DNA of 31,297 bases from Anaerolineaceae bacterium UBA4781 (GCA_002403105.1 DHHD01000087.1:31442-62738), one strand, 5' to 3'. Counted from the stretch's first letter, positions 24,489-31,297 are shown. Program-made: numbers and translations. The notes: generated from the sequence alone by a model not told the origin.

Positions 24489-25069
24489 AGCAAGATCGAA
24501 AGAAAATCCCGGTGAACCAGGCGATAGTGTGGATGATAGGTCGTTTGGTATACCACTGAATGATGCACCACCGGGAACGCATTATCGACCACCCATTTCT
24601 GATATTTCTCAATTTCCAAAGGATCAAATTTGGGGATTTTTCGACTTTTACATAGTTTATAAAACGTATTCAAAGCAATTGGAACATCCTCTATGTTTTT
24701 CTCGGGTAAACCACAAACTTCAGCGGTCCATACGCAGAGAGTAGAAAGGCGCTCTATTCTTTGTGATTGGTATTTATATGCTTCCAGGTTAACGCGTACA
24801 ATTTTCCCTTCAGGGTGGATGGATTCCCACAGCGGCTGTGAATTATTCGCTTCTACACTAACGAATTCTTCCTCCAGCCCTGCTTCAAACTCAGCAAGCT
24901 GGGATTGCATTATATGCGCTGACCCACATACGCCTTGGTAAATCAATTTATAAACATCTTGAATTTCCATGAGGTGATATCTGCGAAAATGACTGACCAG
25001 CAGTTTGAATACATCCTGTTGTGATTTCCATGCATTCCCTACCTGATAACGCCCCAGTTTTACTTGCAT
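24485..25069 (-). CDS. Protein of unknown function (194 aa)
   Basis: I do not recognise this 194-residue soluble protein. It is rich in aromatic residues and has SAHIMQSQLAEFEAGLEEEF and a His-rich C-terminus (VVHHSVVYQTTYHPHYRLVHRDFL), with no known catalytic motif that I can name. The start at 25069 has no clear ribosome site; it lies 13 bases after the small membrane protein, so translation may be coupled. It ends four bases inside the convergent flavoprotein gene. Coding character is supported by the long frame and lack of a better frame. Confidence 0.6.
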   Translation of the reverse strand: MQVKLGRYQVGNAWKSQQDVFKLLVSHFRRYHLMEIQDVYKLIYQGVCGSAHIMQSQLAEFEAGLEEEFVSVEANNSQPLWESIHPEGKIVRVNLEAYKYQSQRIERLSTLCVWTAEVCGLPEKNIEDVPIALNTFYKLCKSRKIPKFDPLEIEKYQKWVVDNAFPVVHHSVVYQTTYHPHYRLVHRDFLSILL

Positions 25070-25082
25070 AAGAATTCTTGGT

Positions 25083-25334
25083 TTATTTTTTTGTATAAAT
25101 ACTGAACAGCCAAATTGCGGCTGCTAAAACAAAACTTACCAAGTTCACAGTTTGCCAGAGATTCGGATTTTTAACAGTTGGATCATCTTTATCGACGGTT
25201 GAAAGAACACCGGCAAGAACGCACACCAAAGCTGCCACACTGTAATAATCTCCATTAATGAAACTAAAAATGGTTATCACCAATACTGCCACACCAATAA
25301 AATATTTGTTTTTCTTATTAATTACTTGTTGCAT
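25083..25334 (-). CDS. Small two-helix membrane protein of unknown function
   Basis: This 83-residue protein has hydrophobic segments at about 12-40 (FIGVAVLVITIFSF and VAALVCVLAGVL) and about 62-80 (LVSFVLAAAIWLFSIY), separated by a polar loop with DKDDPTVKNPN. The ATG is preceded by AGGA. It lies between the MFS gene (41 bases upstream) and the 194-residue protein, all on one strand, so they may be co-transcribed. No family is recognised. Confidence 0.6.
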   Translation of the reverse strand: MQQVINKKNKYFIGVAVLVITIFSFINGDYYSVAALVCVLAGVLSTVDKDDPTVKNPNLWQTVNLVSFVLAAAIWLFSIYTKK

Positions 25335-25375
25335 TTTATTTTCCTATACCAGTATTTTTGTTTTCCATTCTAATT

Positions 25376-26611
25376 CTAACCGTTGTTTTGCTTTTTTGTA
25401 GATGGCATCCAACCAGCCATTAAGATAGCAGCTAAAAAAGCAGTGGCTGCTCCAAACAGGAAAGGCGCAGAAGGTCCAAAACCGCTCCATCTTCCAACGC
25501 CCTGCCAAAGAATGCCTGCCAGTAATGAAGCAGGGAAATCCAGGATTCCCAATATGCCATTATAGGTTCCATACGCTGTACCGCGCAGTTCTACCGGAAC
25601 AATATCTGCCACCATAGCTTTGGTCGTCCCATAGGTCAATCCATAATAAAAACCATACAGAATATATAGTACATAAATATGCCAGGTGGTTTGTGCCAAC
25701 CCGAAACCCAGATACACGACCGCATAAACCATCCAACCGCCAACGATCATTTTCTTTCTTCCTACTCGATCCGATAAGATTCCAGCAGGTGTTGAGATCA
25801 GGGTGTATACCAGGTTGAACGCGATCAGCATGATCAAGATACCCAGCACACTCACTCCTCGTTCCTGTGCGCGCAAGGTCAAGAAAGCATCTGACGAATT
25901 TCCTATATCAAATAAAGAAACGATGAACATAAAGACTAAAAAATCTTTTCCCAACGCTTTCAAACTGATTTTTGGCAGCGTATGGGTATTGCTAGTTTTT
26001 ACATCTTTCGTTCCAACGATTAATGAAAGCACAGCCAGAACGGCGGGGGCCAGGCTGAGCAAAACAATAAGTTTAAAAGTATCCGCCGTCAGCAGCCCGG
26101 TGGAGCGCTGTGTCAGCCAAACGACCAACGCAGCTACAACCAACCCCAATACGGCACCCAGGGTATCGGCAGCCCGGTGAAAACCAAATGCCAGCCCGCG
26201 TTGTTTCTCTTTAATAGAATCTGCCACCAGTGCATCACGCGGCGCTGTTCGGATTCCTTTCCCAACCCGATCTGCCCAGCGAATGGCAGCGATCGCTCCC
26301 CAGGTATTGGCAAAATAAAAGAATGGTTTTGCAAAAGCTGAAATGCCGTACCCAACCACAGCCAACCATTTGCGAGTTTTCAACTTATCTGAGAGCCAAC
26401 CCGAGATCATTTTGATCAAACTGGCGCTGGCTTCTGCCACGCCTTCGATCAATCCAATGATGTTTGTCTTCACTCCCAGAACATTAGAAAGAAACAGCGG
26501 GAGGATGTTGATGACCATCTCGCTTGAAATATCCATGAAAAAACTGGTCAGGCTGACCGCCCAGATATTACGCGGCAAGTCTTTCAGTCGTGGCTTTTGA
26601 TTAGAATTCAT
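25376..26611 (-). CDS. MFS transporter
   Basis: This 411-residue protein with about 12 helices belongs to the major facilitator superfamily. DISSEMVINILPLFL in helix 1, the loop 2-3 motif GWLSDKLKTRKW, RWADRVGKGIRTAPRDALVADS, and the second-half GILSDRVGRKK show the duplicated MFS pattern. The group with GKGIRTAPRDAL is common in anaerobes but its substrates are not known. GGAGAAAGACG precedes the ATG. Drug, sugar or metabolite efflux is possible. The gene is divergent from the holin-like protein. Confidence 0.88.
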   Translation of the reverse strand: MNSNQKPRLKDLPRNIWAVSLTSFFMDISSEMVINILPLFLSNVLGVKTNIIGLIEGVAEASASLIKMISGWLSDKLKTRKWLAVVGYGISAFAKPFFYFANTWGAIAAIRWADRVGKGIRTAPRDALVADSIKEKQRGLAFGFHRAADTLGAVLGLVVAALVVWLTQRSTGLLTADTFKLIVLLSLAPAVLAVLSLIVGTKDVKTSNTHTLPKISLKALGKDFLVFMFIVSLFDIGNSSDAFLTLRAQERGVSVLGILIMLIAFNLVYTLISTPAGILSDRVGRKKMIVGGWMVYAVVYLGFGLAQTTWHIYVLYILYGFYYGLTYGTTKAMVADIVPVELRGTAYGTYNGILGILDFPASLLAGILWQGVGRWSGFGPSAPFLFGAATAFLAAILMAGWMPSTKKQNNG

Positions 26612-26716
26612 CGTCTTTCTCCAAAAGAAAACTTTTTTATCTACGGTTCGTTATATCTTTAGACTATTATAAAACCTAGTAAGATAGATAGTAAGAGCAA
26701 TTAATTAGGAGTGAAA

Positions 26717-27088
26717 ATGAAACTGATCATCCGTTGGGTAGCCACCTCCCTGGCATTATTTGCAGCCGCTTATTTTGTTCCTGGAATTCATGCTGAAAAT
26801 CAGGAAGCATGGCAGGTCTTCGCAGTCATGGCGATCATCCTGGGTTTGGTGAATACAGTAATACGACCTATCTTAAAAGTCTTATCCTGTCCACTGATCA
26901 TTCTAACCCTGGGTTTGTTCGTGGTCATTATCAACGCAGTCTCTTTCATGGCTGCCAGCAGTATTGCCGTAAATTGGTTCCACGTTGGATTCTATGTAGA
27001 TGATTTTTGGGCTGCCTTGCTAGGTTCTTTGATCGTCAGCGCTGTCTCAATTTTCGTTAATCTGCTGATCAAAGACGATAAGGCTTGA
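26717..27088 (+). CDS. Phage-holin-4/DUF360-like four-helix membrane protein
   Basis: This 123-residue protein has four hydrophobic helices: an N-terminal one (VATSLALFAAAYFVPGI), then VFAVMAIILGLVNTVIRPILKVLSCPLIILTLG, FVVIINAVSFMAA and LLGSLIVSAVSIFVNLLI. The stretch LGLVNTVIRPILK with a following LTLGLF is characteristic of the YvlD/Phage_holin_4_2 family, which is chromosomal in most bacteria. The function is unknown. AGGAG five bases before the ATG at 26717 decides the start over the GTG at 26711. It is unlikely to be from a phage, since no phage gene is near. Confidence 0.85.
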   Translation: MKLIIRWVATSLALFAAAYFVPGIHAENQEAWQVFAVMAIILGLVNTVIRPILKVLSCPLIILTLGLFVVIINAVSFMAASSIAVNWFHVGFYVDDFWAALLGSLIVSAVSIFVNLLIKDDKA

Positions 27089-27092
27089 ACTA

Positions 27093-27929
27093 TTAATCGC
27101 TCTGAAGATACACAACCATATTCCCAAGGACGCTCCATGAGTTAATGAAATATTCATTGGGAATATCATAGAATTTGCCATTGTTCATATAGCGAATTGT
27201 TTCGTTGGTGTAACCGGTCACAATAACGACATGTTCATAAGCAGCCACTGTGGTTGTGTTGCCCTGTGAATCAGTATATTCATAGGGCACCCCACCCACA
27301 CAATTCCCGATCACCCAAGCGATCACCGGTCGATTTGCAGCAATCTCAGCTTTCAACTGCTCCAAGGTAAATCCTTTCACTCCCTGTGCATGCATTCCAT
27401 ATTGTTCTTGCAGTACTTTTGCAATTGGTTCAGCGTGCACGCCATACGCATAAGGAGGAACCTGCCCCCAGGGGCCCTCAACACTGCCTACAAAACCAAG
27501 ATCAGGGTTATCAGATTGGGGCAACTGGTACTGAAAATTAAATTCATTGATCGTTATTCCAAAGAAAGCCGCCCAATCCATGGCAGCTGAAGCCTCGCAG
27601 CCGATCGCAAAATACTGGCGATGTCCAAGAATATTGTAAATGTGATATTCCACAGGCAAGTCCTGGCTGGATGAATTATCTGTCAATGTGGGGGGTTCCT
27701 GGAATACTTCTTGCGTTATCTCAACAGAATATTCATTTTCGAGTGTATCCGCCTGGCTTGAAACCGCCGGAGTCTGGGTGAGCACGCTCTGTAAAGCAGT
27801 CAGGGTCTTTATAACCTGCTCCTCCACCGAGAGCGTGGAGGTAACCGGTGTTTGGATTGCTGATTGTACATTGCATGCGGATAGAAAAATCAGGAATAAG
27901 AATCTTTCTTTTCTCAGAATGTTTTTCAC
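27093..27929 (-). CDS. C39-like cysteine peptidase lipoprotein
   Basis: This 278-residue lipoprotein has the signal KNILRKERFLFLIFLSAC, ending in the lipobox LSAC, then a Thr/Ser-rich linker (about 25-90). The C-terminal domain is of the papain-like Peptidase_C39_2 type: YFAIGCEASAAMDWAAFFG holds the catalytic Cys, YEHVVIVTGY the His, and EYFINSWSV an Asn. The protein would act outside the membrane, perhaps on the cell wall or on secreted peptides. The start is GTG at 27929. It is not linked to a bacteriocin exporter here, so peptide processing is only a possibility. Confidence 0.82.
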   Translation of the reverse strand: MKNILRKERFLFLIFLSACNVQSAIQTPVTSTLSVEEQVIKTLTALQSVLTQTPAVSSQADTLENEYSVEITQEVFQEPPTLTDNSSSQDLPVEYHIYNILGHRQYFAIGCEASAAMDWAAFFGITINEFNFQYQLPQSDNPDLGFVGSVEGPWGQVPPYAYGVHAEPIAKVLQEQYGMHAQGVKGFTLEQLKAEIAANRPVIAWVIGNCVGGVPYEYTDSQGNTTTVAAYEHVVIVTGYTNETIRYMNNGKFYDIPNEYFINSWSVLGNMVVYLQSD

Positions 27930-27984
27930 GAGATCCCGTTTACTTCAATTGTGAAGATCTTTTTGCTCTCTTGAGATTTTACTG

Positions 27985-28035
27985 CCCATCCGAAAATGGA
28001 GTATTTCTGGAGAAATTTTTTCGTTTTCGGATGGG
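27985..28035. repeat. Long perfect inverted repeat with nested palindrome
   Basis: CCCATCCGAAAA (27985-27996) and TTTTCGGATGGG (28024-28035) pair perfectly over 12 bases around a 27-base loop. The loop contains a second palindrome, ATTTCT-GG-AGAAAT. The element lies 17 bases after the stop of the minus-strand GPH-type transporter. No T-run follows on either strand, so it is not a classic terminator; it might protect the mRNA 3' end or bind a protein. Confidence 0.75.
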
Positions 28036-28052
28036 TAATTATTTAGCGGTTT

Positions 28053-29417
28053 TTACTTTATTGACCCTTTTTCTGAAGCACGTTTTTCTTTTAATTTATC
28101 TAAAATAACATTAAATTCTTTTCTCTCCAAAGGATATCGCAGAGCAAAAATAATTCCGATGATCAAGAGTACAGCCGGAATGGGTCCTACTAAAACACGA
28201 ATACCGTCCAGAGCAGATTGAGGTTGTGTCGATGAATTGGGGATATAGTCGGTTATTTCCAGGACGAAAGCAGTCAATGGAATGGCTATGGATGAAGCTA
28301 CTTTTGCCATCAGAGTGACCAATGAATAGAACACTCCTTCATGGCGTTCTCCGGTATTCAATTCGCCATATTCAATAGCATCCGGAATCATCGCCCAGGG
28401 CAGAACATGCGCTGCAGAAACACCGATACCGGCGATAACGCATAAAGTCATGATCCAGATGGAAGAAGAACCAGCATTCAAGCTCATCAACAGAAGTTGC
28501 GCAACCGCCCAGAAAGAAATTCCGATCGCATAAGCTTTGCGCTTGTCCAATTTTTTTGAAACCCAATTCCATAACGGCAAGGCAATAATGGCTGTGATGA
28601 AAATCAAACCCATCAAGATATCGCTCATGGATTCTCTTTCAAGCACATATTTCACATAATATAGAAGCACGGTCTGCACAACGTTCATGGAAGTCCAGGT
28701 TGCCAGATACACAACTGCGCCCAGCACGAACGGTCTGTTCTTTAATGCAATTTTGATGGAAGAAATAATATTGGGTTTTTTATATTCCGTCTCCACTTTC
28801 TTTTCTCTGGTTTTCAGGAAAATGAAAAAGAGAGGAATCGCACTCAGGATACCAAATAAAATACCCATCGAAAAAACTCGATTGGCATTACCGGGTGAAA
28901 AACTCTTTACAAACATCAAAGGTAAAGTAAATGCGACCAAACCTCCGATGATGTTGTAAACCATACGGTAGGAGGTCAATGATGTTCGTTCGTCATAATC
29001 ATCCGTAAGATCGGGGGTGAGCGCGAAATAGGGCATGAATACAAAGGTCTGTGCTGCATCATAAAGAACATAGGCCAGGGCAAAATAGATCGCCAGAGCA
29101 GTTTGATCAGTAAAAGCCGGTTTATACCACAACATGGCAAAGGTGATCGCAAAGGGAACAGCACCAAAGAGCAAGAAAGGACGCCGGCGACCCCAGCGGC
29201 TTTTGGTACGGTCAGAAATATTTCCGATCAGAGGATCATTGATGTAATCCCAGGTGCGCCCGATCAAAATGGCAATTCCAGCTACAGCCGGTGACATTCC
29301 AACCACATCCGTTAAGAAAAGCAAAAAATAAGCAGCGATGATTGAATTGGTCATGCTGTAGCCAAAATCACCTGACCCGTACACTATCTTTGTCCAAAGC
29401 GGAATCTTTTTTTGCAT
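28053..29417 (-). CDS. GPH-family sugar:cation symporter (MFS)
   Basis: This 454-residue membrane protein with about 12 helices belongs to the glycoside-pentoside-hexuronide:cation symporters. It starts LWTKIVYGSGDFGYSMTNSIIAAYFLLFLTDVVG, a family hallmark, with WDYINDPLIGNISDRTKSRWGRRRPFLL carrying the cation and sugar site motif and YDERTSLTSYRM in the middle loop. It likely imports oligosaccharides or glycosides with Na+ or H+. No glycosidase is adjacent, so the substrate cannot be read. AAAGGA precedes the ATG. The gene is monocistronic or followed by the C39 gene. Confidence 0.92.
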   Translation of the reverse strand: MQKKIPLWTKIVYGSGDFGYSMTNSIIAAYFLLFLTDVVGMSPAVAGIAILIGRTWDYINDPLIGNISDRTKSRWGRRRPFLLFGAVPFAITFAMLWYKPAFTDQTALAIYFALAYVLYDAAQTFVFMPYFALTPDLTDDYDERTSLTSYRMVYNIIGGLVAFTLPLMFVKSFSPGNANRVFSMGILFGILSAIPLFFIFLKTREKKVETEYKKPNIISSIKIALKNRPFVLGAVVYLATWTSMNVVQTVLLYYVKYVLERESMSDILMGLIFITAIIALPLWNWVSKKLDKRKAYAIGISFWAVAQLLLMSLNAGSSSIWIMTLCVIAGIGVSAAHVLPWAMIPDAIEYGELNTGERHEGVFYSLVTLMAKVASSIAIPLTAFVLEITDYIPNSSTQPQSALDGIRVLVGPIPAVLLIIGIIFALRYPLERKEFNVILDKLKEKRASEKGSIK

Positions 29418-29777
29418 GGCTATTTCCTTTTGTAACGTACGATTAATTCCAATGAGGTTTATTCTAATAGAAAAGAGTTTTTTTGTTTTAACAATTTGAC
29501 TCGAAATTTCACATTTGTGACATAATTAACATTATTTGGAGCCTCTTTTGCAGTCTTAACAATCACATAATAATGGAAATTGAGGTTGTTGATCAAATGC
29601 CCTCCGAACAATTACCTCAACGCCTAGCAGTGCCCCCTTTTCAGGGGGCACTGCTAACAAATACTACTGACTAAATTTGTATAATGTATGAGGTAGTAGA
29701 GCAAAAACAATTCATCCTGCTTTAATGAAAATATGATTGTTAAGGCTCAAATAAGAAAACGCGGGTAATCTATTATC
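29418..29777. other. 360-bp intergenic region with inverted repeats and a possible promoter
   Basis: No gene is supported here. It holds the upstream region of the GPH gene, a 7-base inverted repeat TTGAGGT (29580-29586) / ACCTCAA (29614-29620), the 13-base hairpin described separately, and a TATAAT at 29680-29685 that could serve the downstream plus-strand operon, although its -35 is poor. The right part is AT-rich with no further signal that I can name. Confidence 0.5.
29625..29656. repeat. Perfect 13-base inverted repeat hairpin
   Basis: TAGCAGTGCCCCC (29625-29637) and GGGGGCACTGCTA (29644-29656) pair perfectly around TTTTCA. It is GC-rich within an AT-rich gap, so a very stable hairpin. 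It has no T-run on either strand and lies between divergent genes, so a terminator role is not expected. It may be a dispersed REP-like element or a protein-binding site. Confidence 0.8.
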
Positions 29778-30380
29778 ATGATCCTTCTAGTTGCCGTCGT
29801 CGCAGGTTTAATTGCAGCTCTCATCCGTTCATGGATTTGCCATTCAAAATTCATTTCGTTTGACATTCAGGCGGTCTGGCTGGTTTTCGCAGCTTTTCTC
29901 CCTCAATACCTAGCATTTTCTCTTCGGGCAACGCGAGAACGTGTGCCTGATTCCTGGATTCCATTCATTCTGATCGGATCTCAATTGCTGCTGCTTATCT
30001 TTGTTTGGATCAATCGGAAGAAACCAGGCATGTGGGCAATGGGAGCAGGATTGTTTTTAAATTTTCTTGTGATCGCTCTGAACCATGGTTTCATGCCTTT
30101 AAGCCCTGAAACCGCTCAAAAACTGATCGAGCCAGGGGTTACGGTATCGCTCACTATTGGTGAACGGGTGGGCTTCGGGAAAGATATTTTGCTTCTTGTC
30201 GAAAGTACCAAATTATGGTTCCTTTCGGATATTTTTCTTCTTCCACACTGGTTGAATTATCGTGCAGCGTTCAGCGTGGGAGATATTCTAATCAGTGTTG
30301 GGGCGTTCCTGTTTCTTTGGTCCTTAGGCGGTTCCTCCCAGCGCGAATCAGCGGAGGTAAAAAATGCTGAGAACATTTAA
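29778..30380 (+). CDS. DUF5317-like integral membrane protein
   Basis: This 200-residue protein has about five helices: residues 1-18, about 30-50 (VWLVFAAFLPQYLAF), about 60-80 (PFILIGSQLLLLIFVWI), about 85-105, and a last one near 175-190 (DILISVGAFLFLWSLG). NRKKPGMWAMGAGLFLNFLVIALNHGFMPLSPE fits the DUF5317 family, whose members precede small peptide or regulator genes in Chloroflexota; that recall is not verified. It overlaps the first Os1348-like gene by 17 bases, so it is probably coupled to the array and may act on its products. Confidence 0.65.
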   Translation: MILLVAVVAGLIAALIRSWICHSKFISFDIQAVWLVFAAFLPQYLAFSLRATRERVPDSWIPFILIGSQLLLLIFVWINRKKPGMWAMGAGLFLNFLVIALNHGFMPLSPETAQKLIEPGVTVSLTIGERVGFGKDILLLVESTKLWFLSDIFLLPHWLNYRAAFSVGDILISVGAFLFLWSLGGSSQRESAEVKNAENI

Positions 30381-30615
30381 TTTCACACCAGCTTTTCCTG
30401 TAAGAAAAACCAAAAACACGGAGATAAGCCGTATCTTAAGTGCTGCGGTGATCAACGAATCCTTCTGTCAGTTGCTTTTAGATTCCCCGATCCATGCTAT
30501 CGAATCAGGGTTTCATGATGAGTATTTCAATGTGAATGCGCAGGAATTGGCAAAAATAGAAGCCATCCATGCATCAAACCTGGTGGATTTCGCCACCAAA
30601 GTATCCAATTTTTAA
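30364..30615 (+). CDS. Os1348-like NHLP-clan protein, copy 1
   Basis: This 83-residue protein contains SRILSAAVINESFCQLLLDSPIHAI and a C-terminal VNAQELAKIEAIHASNLVDFATKV, the pattern I recall for Os1348-family NHLP-clan proteins, which resemble leader peptides of ribosomal natural products and are known from Chloroflexota. It ends in VSNF, with no Cys- or Gly-rich core. GGAGG lies six bases before the ATG. The second copy (30790-31035) shares SAAVIN-x-SFC and the spacing. It may bind the hydrophobic peptide encoded next, or a modifying enzyme outside the window. Confidence 0.7.
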   Translation: MLRTFNFTPAFPVRKTKNTEISRILSAAVINESFCQLLLDSPIHAIESGFHDEYFNVNAQELAKIEAIHASNLVDFATKVSNF

Positions 30616-30633
30616 TTTCAAAGGAGAAATATC

Positions 30634-30765
30634 ATGAAAAACCTAATCAGTAAGATCAATTTGTTTGCCGGACAAAAGGGACAGCTCGTTGTAGCTATCC
30701 TCACTATCGCTTTGTTCGTGCTGGCTGCCGGCGCCCCCAACGCCACCATCGGTATCGGTCGCTAA
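30634..30765 (+). CDS. Cationic hydrophobic 43-aa peptide, copy 1
   Basis: The peptide has an N-terminal basic part (MKNLISKINLFAGQKGQ), a hydrophobic core (LVVAILTIALFVLAAG) and the C-terminus APNATIGIGR. It has no Asp or Glu, with Lys 2, 7, 15 and Arg 43. AAGGAG lies eight bases upstream of the ATG. It could be a membrane peptide, or an exported peptide whose signal-like part is cut before a short GIGR end. It is too short for standard gene calls. A near-copy at 31065 differs at only five residues, with most base changes in codon third positions, which shows selection on the protein. No known family is recognised. Confidence 0.78.
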   Translation: MKNLISKINLFAGQKGQLVVAILTIALFVLAAGAPNATIGIGR

Positions 30766-30789
30766 TCAAACACTTTAGGAGTATTTAAC

Positions 30790-31035
30790 ATGCTTAAGAA
30801 AATAGAAAATTACAACTACAACAAATCCACCCGTGATATGGAATACAGCCGCCTGCTCTCTGCTGCCGTCATCAACCGCAGTTTTTGCAATATGCTGCTT
30901 TCCGATCCATCCAAAGCCATCACCAATGGCTACAGCGGTGAAAAGTTCAACCTCAGCCAGGAAGCCCAAGAAAAGGTCACCACCATCCGCGCTACCTCTC
31001 TGCAGGAATTCGCTGCCAAATTGGCTGCACTCTAA
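30790..31035 (+). CDS. Os1348-like NHLP-clan protein, copy 2
   Basis: This 81-residue protein shares with copy 1 the block SRLLSAAVINRSFCNMLLSDPSKAI, then FNLSQEAQEKVTTIRATSLQEFAAKLAAL, which fits the Os1348 pattern more closely (IRATSLQEFA). AGGAG is eight bases before the ATG. The N-terminus (LKKIENYNYNKSTRDMEY) differs from copy 1. It ends in AAL without a modified-core-like tail. Being placed between two peptide copies, it looks like the second cycle of a duplicated unit. It is likely soluble. Function is unknown. Confidence 0.75.
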   Translation: MLKKIENYNYNKSTRDMEYSRLLSAAVINRSFCNMLLSDPSKAITNGYSGEKFNLSQEAQEKVTTIRATSLQEFAAKLAAL

Positions 31036-31064
31036 TCATAAAAAAATACATCAGGAGAAAGATC

Positions 31065-31196
31065 ATGAAAAACCTAACCAACAAAATCAATATTTTTGCA
31101 GGACAAAAGGGGCAGCTCGTTATAGCCATCCTTACCATCGCTTTGTTCGTGCTGGCCGCCGGAGCCCCCAATGCCACCATCGGCATCGGTCGCTAA
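31065..31196 (+). CDS. Cationic hydrophobic 43-aa peptide, copy 2
   Basis: This is the same length as copy 1, beginning MKNLTNKINIFAGQKGQ, then LVIAILTIALFVLAAG and APNATIGIGR. From residue 21 to the end the protein is identical to copy 1 while seven codons differ silently, so the sequence is constrained. Only the N-terminal 20 residues vary (I5T, S6N, L10I, V20I). AGGAG is eight bases upstream of the ATG. It stands 29 bases after the second Os1348-like gene. Confidence 0.8.
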   Translation: MKNLTNKINIFAGQKGQLVIAILTIALFVLAAGAPNATIGIGR

Positions 31197-31227
31197 TCAA
31201 CAATCAAATATCACAAGGAGAAAGATC

Positions 31228-31297
31228 ATGAAAAACCTAACCAACAAAATCAGTGTGCTTGCCGGACAAAAAGGACAGCTCGTTGTAGCCATCCTCA
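31228..31297 (+). CDS. Cationic hydrophobic peptide, copy 3 (cut by window edge)
   Basis: The first 23 residues are visible: MKNLTNKISVLAGQKGQ followed by LVVAIL, matching copies 1 and 2 with changes at residues 9-11. AAGGAG is seven bases before the ATG. It follows copy 2 by only 31 bases, with no Os1348-like gene between. The window ends inside the hydrophobic stretch, so the C-terminal TIGIGR is expected but unseen. The array evidently continues. Confidence 0.75.
   Translation, partial: MKNLTNKISVLAGQKGQLVVAIL

Larger units (their letters stand above)
30618..31297 (+). repeat. Tandemly duplicated gene array (Os1348-like + 43-aa peptide units)
   Basis: The peptide gene and its ribosome-site leader (nAGGAGAAAnATCATGAAAA) recur at 30620, 31052 and 31215. 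The two spaced copies plus the closely following third, and the two Os1348-like genes, are best read as repeated duplication of one cassette, with copy 3 a later single-gene duplication. It is a coding repeat, not a CRISPR array: unit lengths and spacing are irregular and each unit has a reading frame. Confidence 0.75.

Noticed and set aside
26717..27088. The holin-like protein taken as a prophage remnant.
   Set aside because: The family is widely chromosomal and no other phage gene lies nearby.
27848..28108. Plus-strand frame across the gap between the C39 and GPH genes.
   Set aside because: It overlaps both minus-strand genes and the inverted repeat, and lacks a start signal.
29625..29656. 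The hairpin taken as a rho-independent terminator.
   Set aside because: No T-run follows on either strand and the flanking genes are divergent, so nothing ends here.
30618..31297. Repeats read as a CRISPR array.
   Set aside because: Units are over 100 bases, spaced irregularly, and each has a reading frame and ribosome site.

Overview
This window looks like chromosome from a strictly anaerobic, selenocysteine-using bacterium. Gene content (an AOR/Hdr/Flx redox operon, a DUF438-hemerythrin-PAS protein, Os1348-like NHLP-clan proteins, a C39-like lipoprotein, moderate GC) best fits an Anaerolineae-type Chloroflexota. That placement is inferred from gene families; no rRNA or tRNA gene was seen to confirm it. 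I saw no insertion sequence, integrase or CRISPR array.

Region 1 (1-9305, all minus strand) is one tightly packed redox operon. In transcription order it encodes a MoaD-like protein, a tungsten/molybdopterin aldehyde:ferredoxin oxidoreductase (AOR) family enzyme, a four-cluster ferredoxin, an HdrA-MvhD fusion, an HdrC-like four-cluster Fe-S protein, a separate MvhD, two dicluster Fe-S proteins, an FAD/NAD-binding [2Fe-2S] protein, and the start of another ferredoxin that runs off the left edge. It resembles a hybrid of Flx-Hdr and class II benzoyl-CoA-reductase (Bam) complexes, but no HdrB is present in the window. HdrA is split by an in-frame TGA at 5896-5898, exactly at the Cys/Sec position of HdrA selenoproteins, and a palindromic hairpin follows it.

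Region 2 (9480-11889) carries a YggS-type PLP protein, a 2,3-BPG-dependent phosphoglycerate mutase and, divergently, a peroxiredoxin fused to a glutaredoxin-like domain. The peroxidatic Cys of the peroxiredoxin is an in-frame TGA, making it the second predicted selenoprotein.

Region 3 (11993-20224) is about metals and redox sensing. It holds a Co/Ni ECF transporter (CbiO, CbiQ, CbiMN) divergent from a Fur-family repressor with an operator-like site between them; a Crp/Fnr regulator, ferredoxin and DUF438-hemerythrin-PAS operon; and a Zur-like repressor leading a ZnuABC zinc uptake operon behind a good promoter and Fur-box-like operator.

Region 4 (20235-29417) is mixed: a K+-independent-type membrane pyrophosphatase, an HI0933/BaiN-type flavoprotein, two unrecognised proteins, small membrane proteins, two MFS transporters and a C39-like lipoprotein. 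Two perfect long inverted repeats lie in the gaps.

Region 5 (29778-31297) begins with a DUF5317-like membrane protein. It then alternates Os1348-like proteins (two copies) with a nearly invariant 43-residue cationic hydrophobic peptide (three copies, the last cut by the window edge). This tandem array, continuing off the right edge, is the least explained system here. The two TGA-recoded genes are the other main discovery.
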